From Bilabrum cf. latius (taxonomy: Eukaryota > Bigyra: Bicosoecida > Bigyra > Bicosoecida), in contig OZ237762.1 in NCBI GenBank assembly GCA_965178125.1, positions 186,001 through 250,000 of the forward strand: DNA of 64,000 nucleotides, read 5' to 3'. A model generated the notes under the pieces. It was given only the letters and a program-made list of their open reading frames with translations, was not told the DNA's origin and made no database searches. A program made the position numbers and the translations under genes. Within the stretch, counting starts at the first letter, position 1. Every line of letters begins with the position of its first letter. Shown here in pieces: positions 1-10,563 of the stretch.

Positions 1-1008
1 GTACGGGTTGCCGTTGCCGTCGGGCACACAGCTCGTCCTGCTCGTGTTCCAGAGCATGTACTCGTAGTTGCTGAGGGAGACAGAGGAGGCAAAGGGGCTG
101 GGCCCGAATCGCAGAGGGCTAGGGGGGGCGGGCCACTGCGGCTGCGGCTGCGACGAAGTAGATGGAGATGGAGATGGAGCTAGGGCAGGCCCTTGGGCCG
201 GGGCTGGCTACCTGCGGGGGGCGAGGGCGAGTGCGGCTGCGGCTGCAAGTCTCTGGCGATGGTCCTGACTGCCGGCCTGCACGGCGGGTTGTGCCCCCGG
301 ATAGTGCTCTGCAATCACCTCCCATATGGCCAGGTTGAAGTACGTGGCGGTCCGGTTCAGCATGTAAGAGTTCCAGACGTGGTAGTTTGAGCTCTGCCGG
401 ATGCTCTGCCAGAGATAGTCCGGCTAGGACTCGTTGAATTCCATGCCTTCGTCCTGCAGAGCAGTTTTGATCTCGGGCCAGCGCTGGTCTATCTGGATGT
501 AGAGGGCGCGCTGCTGCTTGCACTCGATCGAGGGACCCGGGTTGTCAAACAGCGGCCAGTTGGACAGCCATATCTCGGCATCGACGACGAAACGGTCTAA
601 TTCTCCTCCTATAGCAGAGTAGTTGCCAAAGAACTGCTCGAATCGCCGACGAACTTCGGATACCCCATTGTCCCACCACACCCCCGTGAATGTAGAATAC
701 TTGCTGGAACAGTTGGTCTCCGGCGGGAAGATGTTGTCGGCAGGTGAGTCCTCAATGCCCCTGTGGTACGTCCATGAGAACAACGTCTTCGCGAATGGCA
801 TGGCATCCGTGGCGTTTTTGGCCTCCAAAGCTGCCTGAGTGAAGTTGCTCTCATCTTTCAGCCAATGGAAGTACTGCACCGGCTTGCACTCGTCCCCGCA
901 CCCTGCAGGCGCGCTGGCAGGGGACCACGAGTCGCCAAAAAATTGATGGGGTCGGCATGCGCCTCCCAATGCGGCTCCAAGGATCGCGAAATGGAGAGAG
1001 GCATGCAT
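1..1008 (-). CDS. secreted glycoprotein of unknown family (3' end outside window)
   Basis: The frame opens at ATG 1008 and runs off the left edge once TAG is read as Gln at 424-426 and 208-210. The proposed N-terminus (MHASLHFAILGAALGGAC) looks like a short signal peptide. A pyrimidine-rich stretch ending in AG lies just upstream (about 1020-1045), so a first exon may exist further up and the start is uncertain. The body is rich in Asn-X-Ser/Thr sequons, Trp, Tyr and Cys, as in extracellular proteins, and contains an acidic segment 'DRFVVDAEIWLSNW'. After the second TAG there is a Pro/Ala/Ser/Gln-rich linker, then more Cys/Asn-rich sequence. I do not recognise the family; a glycosidase-like fold is only a guess. 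Both TAGs lie inside sequence of unchanged character, which supports sense reading. Confidence 0.6.
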
Positions 1009-1255
1009 GTCGGAGCCTGCTTGAGCCAGTAAATAGTAAAAAACAAAACAAAAAACATTATCAGCATTGTGGCAAACAGTATACTTAAATTTAGGCAGAC
1101 TTGCAGATGCTCTCACGCATTCTTGTGCTCGAAGCGTGCGCTAGTCGTCCCCCGCTGCACTGCAGCGGAACCTCCCCGGGAACTTCGGGCTGTGGCGGAC
1201 AACGGGCCGAACCGAAAATTGGGCTCGGGCAGGGGCGCCGTCCGATAGATAGACT

Positions 1256-1382
1256 AGTCCGCCATCTCAAAGTGCACGCGGCTCTCCAGCCCCAAGACAC
1301 GCACCCTCTCCTCCGCCCACTCCTTCTGCTCTCGGCTCAGGGTGATCCCCGTCACGCTCAAGCCGGGCACCATCAGCGGCAT
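1256..1382 (-). pseudogene. short fragment of cyclopropane synthase gene
   Basis: About 127 bp matching the VPGxSVTGITLSREQKEW region of the intact synthase at 12213-16986. The match breaks off at 'FEMAD', after which unrelated sequence follows. It is the left-most and most truncated of four such fragments. It marks the left end of the tandem array, and its DNA is also read in another frame as the tail of zinc-finger gene 1. Confidence 0.75.
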
Positions 1383-2940
1383 GCACGGTGCACATGTGCT
1401 TCTTGAGATGACCTGCCTCCCCAAACCGCTTACCGCACACCCCGCACTCGTGATTGCGCTCCCCACCATGCACCACGGACAAGTGCTTCTTGAGAGTGCC
1501 TGTCCGCCCGAACCGCTTACCGCACACCCCGCACTCGTGATTGCGCTCCCCACCATGCACCACGGACAAGTGCGTCTTGAGATGGCCTGCCTCCCCAAAC
1601 CGCTTCCCGCACACCGCGCACTCGTGATTGCGCTCCCCACCATGCACCACGGACAAGTGCTTCTTGAGATCGCCTGCCCGCCCAAACCGCTTCCCGCACA
1701 CCCCGCACTCATGATTGCGCTCCCCACCATGCACCACGGACAAGTGCGTCTTGAGAGTGCCTGTCCGCCCGAAGCGCTTCCCGCACACCAAGCACTCGTG
1801 ATTGCGCTCCCCACCATGCACCACGGACAAGTGTCTCTTGAGATGGCCTGCCTTCCCAAACCGCTTCCCGCACACCAAGCACTCGTGATTGCGCTCCCCA
1901 CCATGCACCACGGCCAAGTGCGTCTTGAGATTGCCTGCCTGCCCAAACTGCTTCCCGCACACCCCGCACTCGTGATTGCGCTCCCCACCATGCACCACGG
2001 ACAAGTGCGTCTTGAGACTGCCTGCCTCGCCAAACCGCTTCCCGCACACCCAGCACTCGTGATTGCGCTCCCCACCATGCACCACGGCCAAGTGCCTCTT
2101 GAGACTGCCTGCCTACCCGAACCGCTTACCGCACACCAAGCACTCGTGATTGCGCTCCCCACCATGCACCACGGACAAGTGCGTCTTGAGATGGCCTGCC
2201 TGCCCAAACCGCTTCCCGCACACCCCGCACTCGTGATTGCGCTCCCCACCATGCACCACGGACAAGTGCTTCTTGAGATGACCTGCCCGCCCAAACCGCT
2301 TCCCGCACACCCCGCACTCGTGATTGCGCTCCCCGCCATGCACCGAGGACAAGTGCGTCCTGAGATGGCCTGCCTCACCAAACCGCTTCCCGCACACCAA
2401 GCACTCGTGATTGCGCTCACCCATGTGCACCACTGACACATGCCGCCTCAGGCTCGACATCGACCCCATCACCTTACCACACACCTCGCACATACACTCA
2501 ACCACAGCCACAGCCCCACCTGCCTCTCTCCGCCGTCTCTTTGAAGCAACCTAGATCCCCACCGCGGTACCCAGCCCAGAATCGGATCGCTGTCCCCGTC
2601 GGCTCCTGCCGCGCTTCTGGCCCAATGTGGCGGCTTCGGTGTCATTGACAGCGCTTGATACGTCCACAATGCGACTTGATGAAGAGATGCTGCCAGTAGC
2701 AACAGTGTCCGATGGCAGTCTGGCAGACGCTGCAGCGCTGCTCGCGCCAGACTCGGACCGGGCCCCTTGCTGCATAGCCACTGATTTCGCCGATCCACTG
2801 CTCCATTGCGCGTGTCCAATACCAAATGCTGGCTACTACGCTTCTGAACATCCAGGCTAGTCGTCATCGCTTCCGCTGCCACAGCTGCTGGAATCGCTCA
2901 CAAGATCAATCACTTCGGGGGCCACACTTCGGCTCGACAT
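1267..2940 (-). CDS. C2H2 zinc-finger array protein 1 (13 fingers)
   Basis: ATG at 2940, TGA at 1267-1269, 557 residues if TAG is Gln. In-frame TAGs lie at 2857-2859, two adjacent at about 2837-2842, about 2551-2553 and 2113-2115. The N-terminus carries 'EVIDLVSDSS' followed by acidic residues, a good match to a SUMO-interacting motif. A Ser/Ala-rich stretch and a basic cluster (KRRRR), probably nuclear localisation, follow. A degenerate first finger is then followed by 12 near-identical fingers of C-x2-C-x12-H-x4-H with GGERNHE linkers (29 residues, 87 bp each). The TAG at 2113 sits at 'FG-TAG-AG', where sister fingers have CAG (FGQAG). After the last finger the frame continues about 40 residues through synthase-derived DNA in a non-native frame. 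Probably a nuclear DNA-binding protein; target unknown. Confidence 0.85.
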
Positions 2941-3449
2941 CAGCCCAGAGCAACTCAAGCTATCAGTCAAAGGATGCACCAATGCCACAGAGAACAAGAC
3001 TCTACGACAGATCCACACAAGAGGCAGACAGTACGATGCACCAGGCCAGGTGGAGTAAAGCACGAACGAACAAGTCGGATCGATCGCTTCAAACGGCAAC
3101 ACACACTCCGGCACCAGCTCAATCACAGTGATCCCCAAAAGCCAACAAAAAGGCTTCGAAGGTATCTACGCGACTCAAACCTCGAAAGCTGCCGAATGAG
3201 CCGAGCGACTGCTCGCCTGCGGCACCATCACCACTGCCAGCCTGAGGGGCGCCGCGCACTGTGGCAGAGGGAAAGATGCAAGGCGATACCGAGCCTGGCA
3301 CAGGTATCGCGGCCCAACACACCCTACATCACATACTTCATAAACGAAACTTCCAATGCAACGATGCCATCCACAGCCCATCCGACTCCATCCATCCCCT
3401 CACCTAATCCACATCCACATCCCCATCCACACAAACATCCCACATCCCC

Positions 3450-4085
3450 TCACTCCTCCGCGCCCCCCGGGAAATCGAACACAAGCACGTGCAGCCCAAG
3501 CGTCCTGCTCTGGAACCCGGCCTCGCAGTACACCAGGTAGTAGTTCCACAGACGGATGAACGCATCATCGAAGCCCAGCCCCCTCACCTCATCCAGCCTG
3601 CCGTTGAAGTTGCGCCGCCACACCCGCAGCGTCTCGGCGTAGTGCAGCGCCCTGTTCTCGCACGCGTGCAGCATCAGCCCGGACCGACTCGCCATCGCGT
3701 CCAGGAGCGCGCGCAGGGACGGGCAGCAGCCCCCGGGGAAGATGATCGTGTTGATGAAGTCCGCGCACCGGATGTACTCCTCGTACCTCGCCTCGGGCAT
3801 CGTGATGGCCTGCAGCACCAGCCGGCCCGTGGGCTGCTTCAGCAACCGACCGCACGCGCCCATGAACGTCCCCAGGTGGTTGTGCCCCACGGCCTCCACC
3901 ATCTCGCAGCTCAACACGCGGTCAAACTCGCCCTCGTGCGCTGCGGCAAACTCCCGGTAGTCCGCCATCTCAAAGTGCACGCTGCTCTCCAGCCCCAAGA
4001 CACGCACCCTCTCCTCCGCCCACTCCTTCTGCTCCCGGCTCAGGGTGATCCCCGTCACGCTCACGCCGGGGACCATCAGCGGCAT
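3450..4085 (-). pseudogene. 5'-truncated cyclopropane synthase copy (211 codons)
   Basis: Nearly identical to the last 211 codons of the intact synthase, with the native TGA. It starts abruptly at the VPGVSVTG position, so it lacks the SAM-binding motif I (VLDIGFGWGG) that precedes it in the full gene. An ATG is formed at the breakpoint inside the last finger codons of zinc-finger gene 2. A short protein could be made but should not bind SAM. Downstream flank is also synthase 3' flank. Most likely a passenger of the tandem duplication, kept intact because it is recent. Confidence 0.8.
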
Positions 4086-5388
4086 GCACGGTGCTCATGT
4101 GCCTCTTGAGATCGCCTGCTTCCCCAAACCGCTTCCCGCACACCGCGCACTCGTGATTGCGCTCCCCACCATGCACCACGCCCAGATGCTGCTTGAGATC
4201 GCCTGCCTTCCCGAAGCGCTTCCCGCACACCCCGCACTCGTGATTGCGCTCCCCACCATGCACCAAGGCCAAGTGCTTCTTGAGATGGCCTGCCTCCCCG
4301 AAGCGCTTCCCGCACACCCCGCACTCGTGATTGCGCTCCCCACCATGCACCACGGACAAGTGTCTCTTGAGATGGCCTGCCTGCCCGAAGCGCTTCCCGC
4401 ACACCACGCACTCGTGATTGCGCTCCCCACCATGCACCACGGACAAATGTCGCGTCAGATCAGCTGCCCTGCCATACCGCTTCCCGCACACCAAGCACTC
4501 GTGATTGCGCTCCCCACCATGCACCACGGACAAGTGAGTCTTGAGATGGCCTGCCTCCCCGAACCGCTTACCGCACACCAAGCACTCGTGATTGCGCTCC
4601 CCACCATGCACCACGGACAAGTGCGTCTTGAGATGGCCTGCCTCCCCGAAGCGCTTCCCGCACACCAAGCACTCGTGATTGCGCTCCCCACCATGCACCA
4701 CGGACAAGTGAGTCTTGAGATTGCCTGCCCGCCCGAACCGCTTCCCGCACACCCCGCACTGATGATTGCGCTCCCCACCATGCACCACGGACAAGTGCCT
4801 CTTGAGACTGCCTGCCTCCCCGAAGCGCTTCCCGCACACCCCGCACTCGTGATTGCGCTCACCCATGTGCACCACTGACACATGCCGCCTCAGGCTCGAC
4901 ATCGACCCCATCACCTTACCACACACCTCGCACATACACTCAGCCACAGTCACAGCCACAGCCACAGCCCCGCCTGCCTCTCTCCGCCGTCTCTTTGAAG
5001 CAACCTAGATCCCCACCGCGGTACCCAGCCCAGAATCGGATCGCTGGCCCCGTCGGCTCCTGCCGCGCTTCTGGCCCAATGCGGCGGCTTCGGTGTCATT
5101 GACAGCGCTTGATACGTCCACGATGCGACTTGATGAAGGGATGCTGCCAACAGTGTCCGGTGGCATTCTGGCAGACGCTGAAGCACTGCTCGAGCTAGAC
5201 TCGGACCGGGCCCCTTGCTGCATAGCCACCCTTTGCGCCAATCCACTGCTCCATTGCGCGTGTCCAATACCAAATGCTGGCTACTACGCTTCTGAACATC
5301 CAGGCTAGTCGTCATCGCTTCCGCTGCCACAGCTGCTGGAATCGCTCACAAGATCAATCACTTCGGGGGCCACACTTCGGCTCGACAT
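3970..5388 (-). CDS. C2H2 zinc-finger array protein 2 (10 fingers)
   Basis: ATG at 5388, TGA at 3970-3972, 472 residues with TAG as Gln (at 5305-5307, a pair just downstream, and about 5005-5007). Same architecture as zinc-finger gene 1: SUMO-interacting-like N-terminus, Ser-rich segment, basic cluster, one degenerate CEVCGKVMG finger, then regular fingers. One finger is unusual (KRYGRAADLTRH). The C-terminal tail after HMSTVHAAD is encoded by synthase DNA in a shifted frame and overlaps the truncated synthase copy by 116 bp. The 5' flank and N-terminal coding part are nearly identical to copy 3, showing recent duplication. Confidence 0.85.
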
Positions 5389-5864
5389 CAGTCCAGAGCA
5401 ACTCAAGCAATCAGTCAAAGGATGCACCAATGCCACAGAGAACAAGACTATACGACAGATCCACACAAGAGGCAGACAGTACGATGTACCAGGCCAGGTG
5501 GAGTAAAGCACGAATGAACCACAAAGATCGATCGCTTCAAATGGCAACACACACTCCGGCACCAGCTCAATCACAGTGATCCCCAAAAGCCAACAAAAAG
5601 GCTTCGATGGTAGGTATCCACGCGACTCAAACCTCGAAAGCTGCCGAATGAGCCGCGTGGCTGCTCGCCTGCGGCACCATCACCACTGCCAGGGGCGCCG
5701 CGCACTGTGGCAGAGGGAAAGGTACAAGGAGATACCGAGCCTGGCACAGGTATCGCGGCCCAACACACCCTACATCACATACTTCATAAACGAAACTTCC
5801 AATGCAACGATGCCATCCACAGCCCATCCGGCTCATTCCATCCCCTCACCTAATCCACATCCCC

Positions 5865-6500
5865 TCACTCCTCCGCGCCCCCCGGGAAATCGAACACAAG
5901 CACGTGCAGCCCAAGCGTCCTGCTCTGGAACCCGGCCTCGCAGTACACCAGGTAGTAGTTCCACAGACGGATGAACGCATCATCGAAGCCCAGCCCCCGC
6001 ACCTCATCCAGCCTGCCGTTGAAGTTGCGCCGCCACACCCGCAGCGTCTCGGCGTAGTGCAGCGCCCTGTTCTCGCACGCGTGCAGCATCAGCCCGGACC
6101 GACTCGCCATCGCGTCCAGGAGCGCGCGCAGGGACGGGCAGCAGCCCCCGGGGAAGATGATCGTGTTGATGAAGTCCGCGCACCGGATGTACTCCTCGTA
6201 CCTCGCCTCGGGCATCGTGATGGCCTGCAGCACCAGCCGGCCCGTGGGCTGCTTCAGCAACCGGCCGCACGCGCCCATGAACGTCCCCAGGTGGTTGTGC
6301 CCCACGGCCTCCACCATCTCGCAGCTCAACACGCGGTCAAACTTGCCCTCGTGCGCCGCGGCAAACTCCCGGTAGTCCGCCATCTCAAAGTGCACGCTGC
6401 TCTCCAGCCCCAAGACACGCACCCTCTCCTCCGCCCACTCCTTCTGCTCCCGGCTCAGGGTGATCCCCGTCACGATGAAACCGGGCAACATCAGCGGCAT
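5865..6500 (-). pseudogene. 5'-truncated cyclopropane synthase copy (211 codons)
   Basis: Same breakpoint and same 211-codon content as the fragment at 3450-4085, with 'MPLMLPGFIVTG' at the junction, so this copy has changes right at the start. The catalytic C-terminal part is otherwise intact (e.g. FDRVLSCEMVEAVGHNH). It lacks the SAM-binding glycine motif and is probably non-functional. It overlaps the 3' end of zinc-finger gene 3. Confidence 0.8.
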
Positions 6501-7803
6501 GCACGGTGCTCATGTGCCTCTTGAGATCACCTGCCCGCCCGAACCGCTTCCCGCACACCAAGCACTCGTGATTGCGCTCCCCACCATGCACCACGGCCAA
6601 GTGCGTCTTGAGAGTGCCTGTCCGCCCGAACCGCTTACCGCACACCCCGCACTCGTGATTGCGCTCCCCACCATGCACCACGGACAAGTGCTTCTTGAGA
6701 TGGCCTGCCTTCCCAAAGCGCTTCCCGCACACCAAGCACTCGTGATTGCGCTCCCCACCATGCACCACGGACAAGTGAGTCTTCAGATTGCTTGCCTGCC
6801 CAAAGCGCTTCCCGCACACCCCGCACTCGTGATTGCGCTCCCCACCATGCACCACGGAGACGTGCTTCTTGAGAGTGCCTGCCTCGCCAAAGCGCTTCCC
6901 GCATACCCCGCACTCGTGATTGCGCTCCCCACCATGCACCACGGACAAGTGCTTCTTGAGACTTCCTGCCTACCCGAACCGCTTCCCGCACACCAAGCAC
7001 TCGTGATTGCGCTCCCCACCATGCACCACGGCCAAGTGCTTCTTGAGATGGCCTGCCTGCCCAAAGCGCTTCCCGCACACCCCGCACTCGTGATTGCGCT
7101 CCCCAACATGCACCACGGACAAGTGCCTCTTGAGATCGCCTGCCCGCCCGAAGCGCTTCCCGCATACCCTGCACTCGTGATTGCGCTCCCCACCATGCAC
7201 CACGGCCAGGTGCCTCTTGAGATGGCCTGCCTCACCAAACCGCTTCCCGCACACCCCGCACTCGTGATTGCGCTCACCCATGTGCACCACTGATTCATGC
7301 CGCCTCAGGCTCGACATCGACCCCATCACCTTACCACACACCTCGCACATACACACAACCACAGCCACAGCCACAGCCCCACCTGCTTCTCTCCGCCGTC
7401 TCTTTGAAGCAACCTAGATCCCCACCGCGGTACCCAGCCCAGAATCGGATCGCTGTCCCCGTCGGCTCCTGCCGCGCTTCTGGCCTAATGCGGCGGCTTC
7501 GGTGTCATCGACAGCGCTTGATACGTCCGCAATGCGACTTGATGAAGGGATGCTGCCAGTACCAACAGTGTCCGATGGCATTCTGGCAGATGCTGAAGCG
7601 CTGCTCGAGCCAGACTCGGACCGGGCCCCTTGCTGCATAGCCACCCTTTGCGCCGATCCACTGCTCCATTGCACGGGTCCAATACCAAATGCTGGCTACT
7701 ACGCTTCTGAACATCCAGGCTAGTCGTCATCGCTTCCGCTGCCACAGCTGCTGGAATCGCTCACAAGATCAATCACTTCGGGGGCCACACTTCGGCTCGA
7801 CAT
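6385..7803 (-). CDS. C2H2 zinc-finger array protein 3 (10 fingers)
   Basis: ATG at 7803, TGA at 6385-6387, 472 residues with TAG as Gln (7720-7722, a following pair, 7414-7416 and 6970-6972). The TAG at 6970 is again inside a finger at the FG-Q-AG position; the standard code would split the array in two. Domains are as in copy 1. The final finger ends HMSTVHAAD and the tail runs into synthase DNA out of frame. Its unit is 2415 bp, the same as its left neighbour. Finger contact residues differ from copy 2 although flanks are nearly identical. Confidence 0.85.
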
Positions 7804-8279
7804 CAGTCCAGAGCAACTCAAGCAATCAGTCAAAGGATGCACCAATGCCACAGAGAACAAGACTATACGACAGATCCACACAAGAGGCAGACAGTACGAT
7901 GTACCAGGCCAGGTGGAGTAAAGCACGAATGAACCACAAAGATCGATCGCTTCAAATGGCAACACACACTCCGGCACCAGCTCAATCACAGTGATCCCCA
8001 AAAGCCAACAAAAAGGCTTCGATGGTAGGTATCCACGCGACTCAAACCTCGAAAGCTGCCGAATGAGCCGCGTGGCTGCTCGCCTGCGGCACCATCACCA
8101 CTGCCAGGGGCGCCGCGCACTGTGGCAGAGGGAAAGGTACAAGGAGATACCGAGCCTGGCACAGGTATCGCGGCCCAACACACCCTACATCACATACTTC
8201 ATAAACGAAACTTCCAATGCAACGATGCCATCCACAGCCCATCCGGCTCATTCCATCCCCTCACCTAATCCACATCCCC

Positions 8280-8915
8280 TCACTCCTCCGCGCCCCCCGG
8301 GAAATCGAACACAAGCACGTGCAGCCCAAGCGTCCTGCTCTGGAACCCGGCCTCGCAGTACACCAGGTAGTAGTTCCACAGACGGATGAACGCATCATCG
8401 AAGCCCAGCCCCCGCACCTCATCCAGCCTGCCGTTGAAGTTGCGCCGCCACACCCGCAGCGTCTCGGCGTAGTGCAGCGCCCTGTTCTCGCACGCGTGCA
8501 GCATCAGCCCGGACCGACTCGCCATCGCGTCCAGGAGCGCGCGCAGGGACGGGCAGCAGCCCCCGGGGAAGATGATCGTGTTGATGAAGTCCGCGCACCG
8601 GATGTACTCCTCGTACCTCGCCTCGGGCATCGTGATGGCCTGCAGCACCAGCCGGCCCGTGGGCTGCTTCAGCAACCGACCGCACGCGCCCATGAACGTC
8701 CCCAGGTGGTTGTGCCCCACGGCCTCCACCATCTCGCAGCTCAACACGCGGTCAAACTTGCCCTCGTGCGCCGCGGCAAACTCCCGGTAGTCCGCCATCT
8801 CAAAGTGCACGCTGCTCTCCAGCCCTAGGGCACGCACCCTCTCCTCCGCCCACTCCTTCTGCTCCCGGCTCAGGGTGATCCCCGTCACGCTCACGCCGGG
8901 GACCATCAGCGGCAT
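8280..8915 (-). pseudogene. 5'-truncated cyclopropane synthase copy (211 codons)
   Basis: Third long synthase fragment, joined to zinc-finger gene 4 at the same VPGVSVTG breakpoint. The open frame and TGA are intact. The 3' flank of about 200 bp also matches the flank of the intact gene (about 11985-12212), so the duplicated block includes the synthase 3' untranslated region. Confidence 0.8.
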
Positions 8916-10563
8916 GCACGGTGCTCATGTGCCTCTTGAGAGTGCCTGTCCGCCCGAACCGCTTCCCGCACACCAAGCACTCGTGATTGCGCTCCCCACC
9001 ATGCACCACGGACAAGTGCGTCTTGAGAGAGCCTGCCTTCCCGAAGCGCTTCCCGCACACCCCGCACTCGTGATTGCGCTCCCCACCATGCACCACGGAC
9101 AAGTGCTTCTTAAGATGGCCTGCCCGCCCGAAGCGCTTCCCGCACACCAAGCACTCGTGATTGCGCTCCCCACCATGCACCACGGCCAAATGCGTCTTGA
9201 GAGTGCCTGCCTCACCAAAGCGCTTCCCGCACACCCCGCACTCGTGATTGCGCTCGCCACCATGCACCACGGACAGGTGACTCTTGAGATGACCAGCCTG
9301 CCCAAAGCGCTTCCCGCACACCCCGCACTCGTGATTGCGCTCCCCACCATGCACCACGGACAAGTGACTCTTGAGAGTGCCTGCCTTCCCGAAGCGCTTC
9401 CCGCACACCAAGCACTCGTGATTGCGCTCCCCACCATGCACCACGGACAAGTGCTTCTTCAGATTACCTGCCCGCCCGAAGCGCTTCCCACACACCCCGC
9501 ACTCGTGATTGCGCTCCCCACCATGCACCACGGCCAAATGCCTCTTCAGATTACCTGCCCGCCCGAAGCGCTTCCCGCACACCCCGCACTCGTGATTGCG
9601 CTCCCCACCATGCACCACGGACAAGTGCCTCTTGAGATGGCCTGCCTTCCCGAAGCGCTTCCCGCACACCCCGCACTCGTGATTGCGCTCCCCACCATGC
9701 ACCACGGACAAGTGACTCTTGAGAGTGCCTGCCTCCCCGAACCGCTTCCCGCACACCAAGCACTCGTGATTGCGCTCCCCACCATGCACCACGGACAAGT
9801 GCTTCTTGAGAGTGCCTGCCTTCCCAAACCGCTTCCCGCACACCCCGCACTCGTGATTGCGCTCCCCACCATGCACCACAGCCAAATGCGTCTTGAGAGT
9901 GCCTGCCTTCCCGAACCGCTTCCCGCACACCCTGCACTCGTGATTGCGCTCCCCACCATGCGGCACGGCCAGGTGCCTCTTGAGAGGGCCTGCCTCCCCG
10001 AAGCGCTTCCCGCATACCCAGCACTCGTGATTGCGCTCACCCATGTGCACCACTGATTCATGCCGCCTCAGGCTCAACATCGACCCCATCACCTTACCAC
10101 ACACCTCGCACATACACTCAGCCACAGTCACAGCCACAGCCCCGCCTGCCTCTCTCCGCCGTCTCTTTGAAGCAACCTAGATCCCCACCGCGGTACCCAG
10201 CCCAGAATCGGATCGCTGTCCCCGTCGGCTCCTGCCGCGCTTCTGGCCTAATGCGACGGCTTCGGTGTCATCGACAGCGCTTGATACGTCCGCAATGCGA
10301 CTTGATGAAGGGATGCTGCCAGTACCAATAGTGTCCGATGGCATTCTAGACGCTGCAACACTGCTCGAGCCAGACTCGGACCGGGCCCCTTGCTGCATAG
10401 CCACCCTTTGCGCCGATCCACTGCTCCATTGCACGGGTCCAATACCAAATGCTGGCTACTACGCTTCTGAACATCCAGGCTAGTCGTCATCGCTTCCGCT
10501 GCCACAGCTGCTGGAATCGCTCACAAGATCAATCACTTCGGGGGCCGCACTTCGGCTCGACAT
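8800..10563 (-). CDS. C2H2 zinc-finger array protein 4 (14 fingers)
   Basis: ATG at 10563, TGA at 8800-8802, 587 residues with TAG as Gln (10480-10482, a pair just downstream, about 10177-10179). It has the longest array: one degenerate finger plus 13 regular ones, with variants such as EAGPLKRHLAVPH. It is the copy nearest the intact synthase gene. Its 5' flank beyond about 10830 is unique, whereas copies 1-3 switch there to synthase 3' flank, so it may be closest to the founding unit. The tail is again encoded by synthase DNA in another frame. Confidence 0.85.

Noticed and set aside
1254-2441. 395-residue antisense-frame open frame of repeated 'SAITSAGCAGSG' and the plus-strand frame of 'ALPTMHHGQ' repeats over all zinc-finger arrays
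   Set aside because: They are frame shadows of the 87-bp finger repeats; the C2H2 frame carries all conserved Cys and His.
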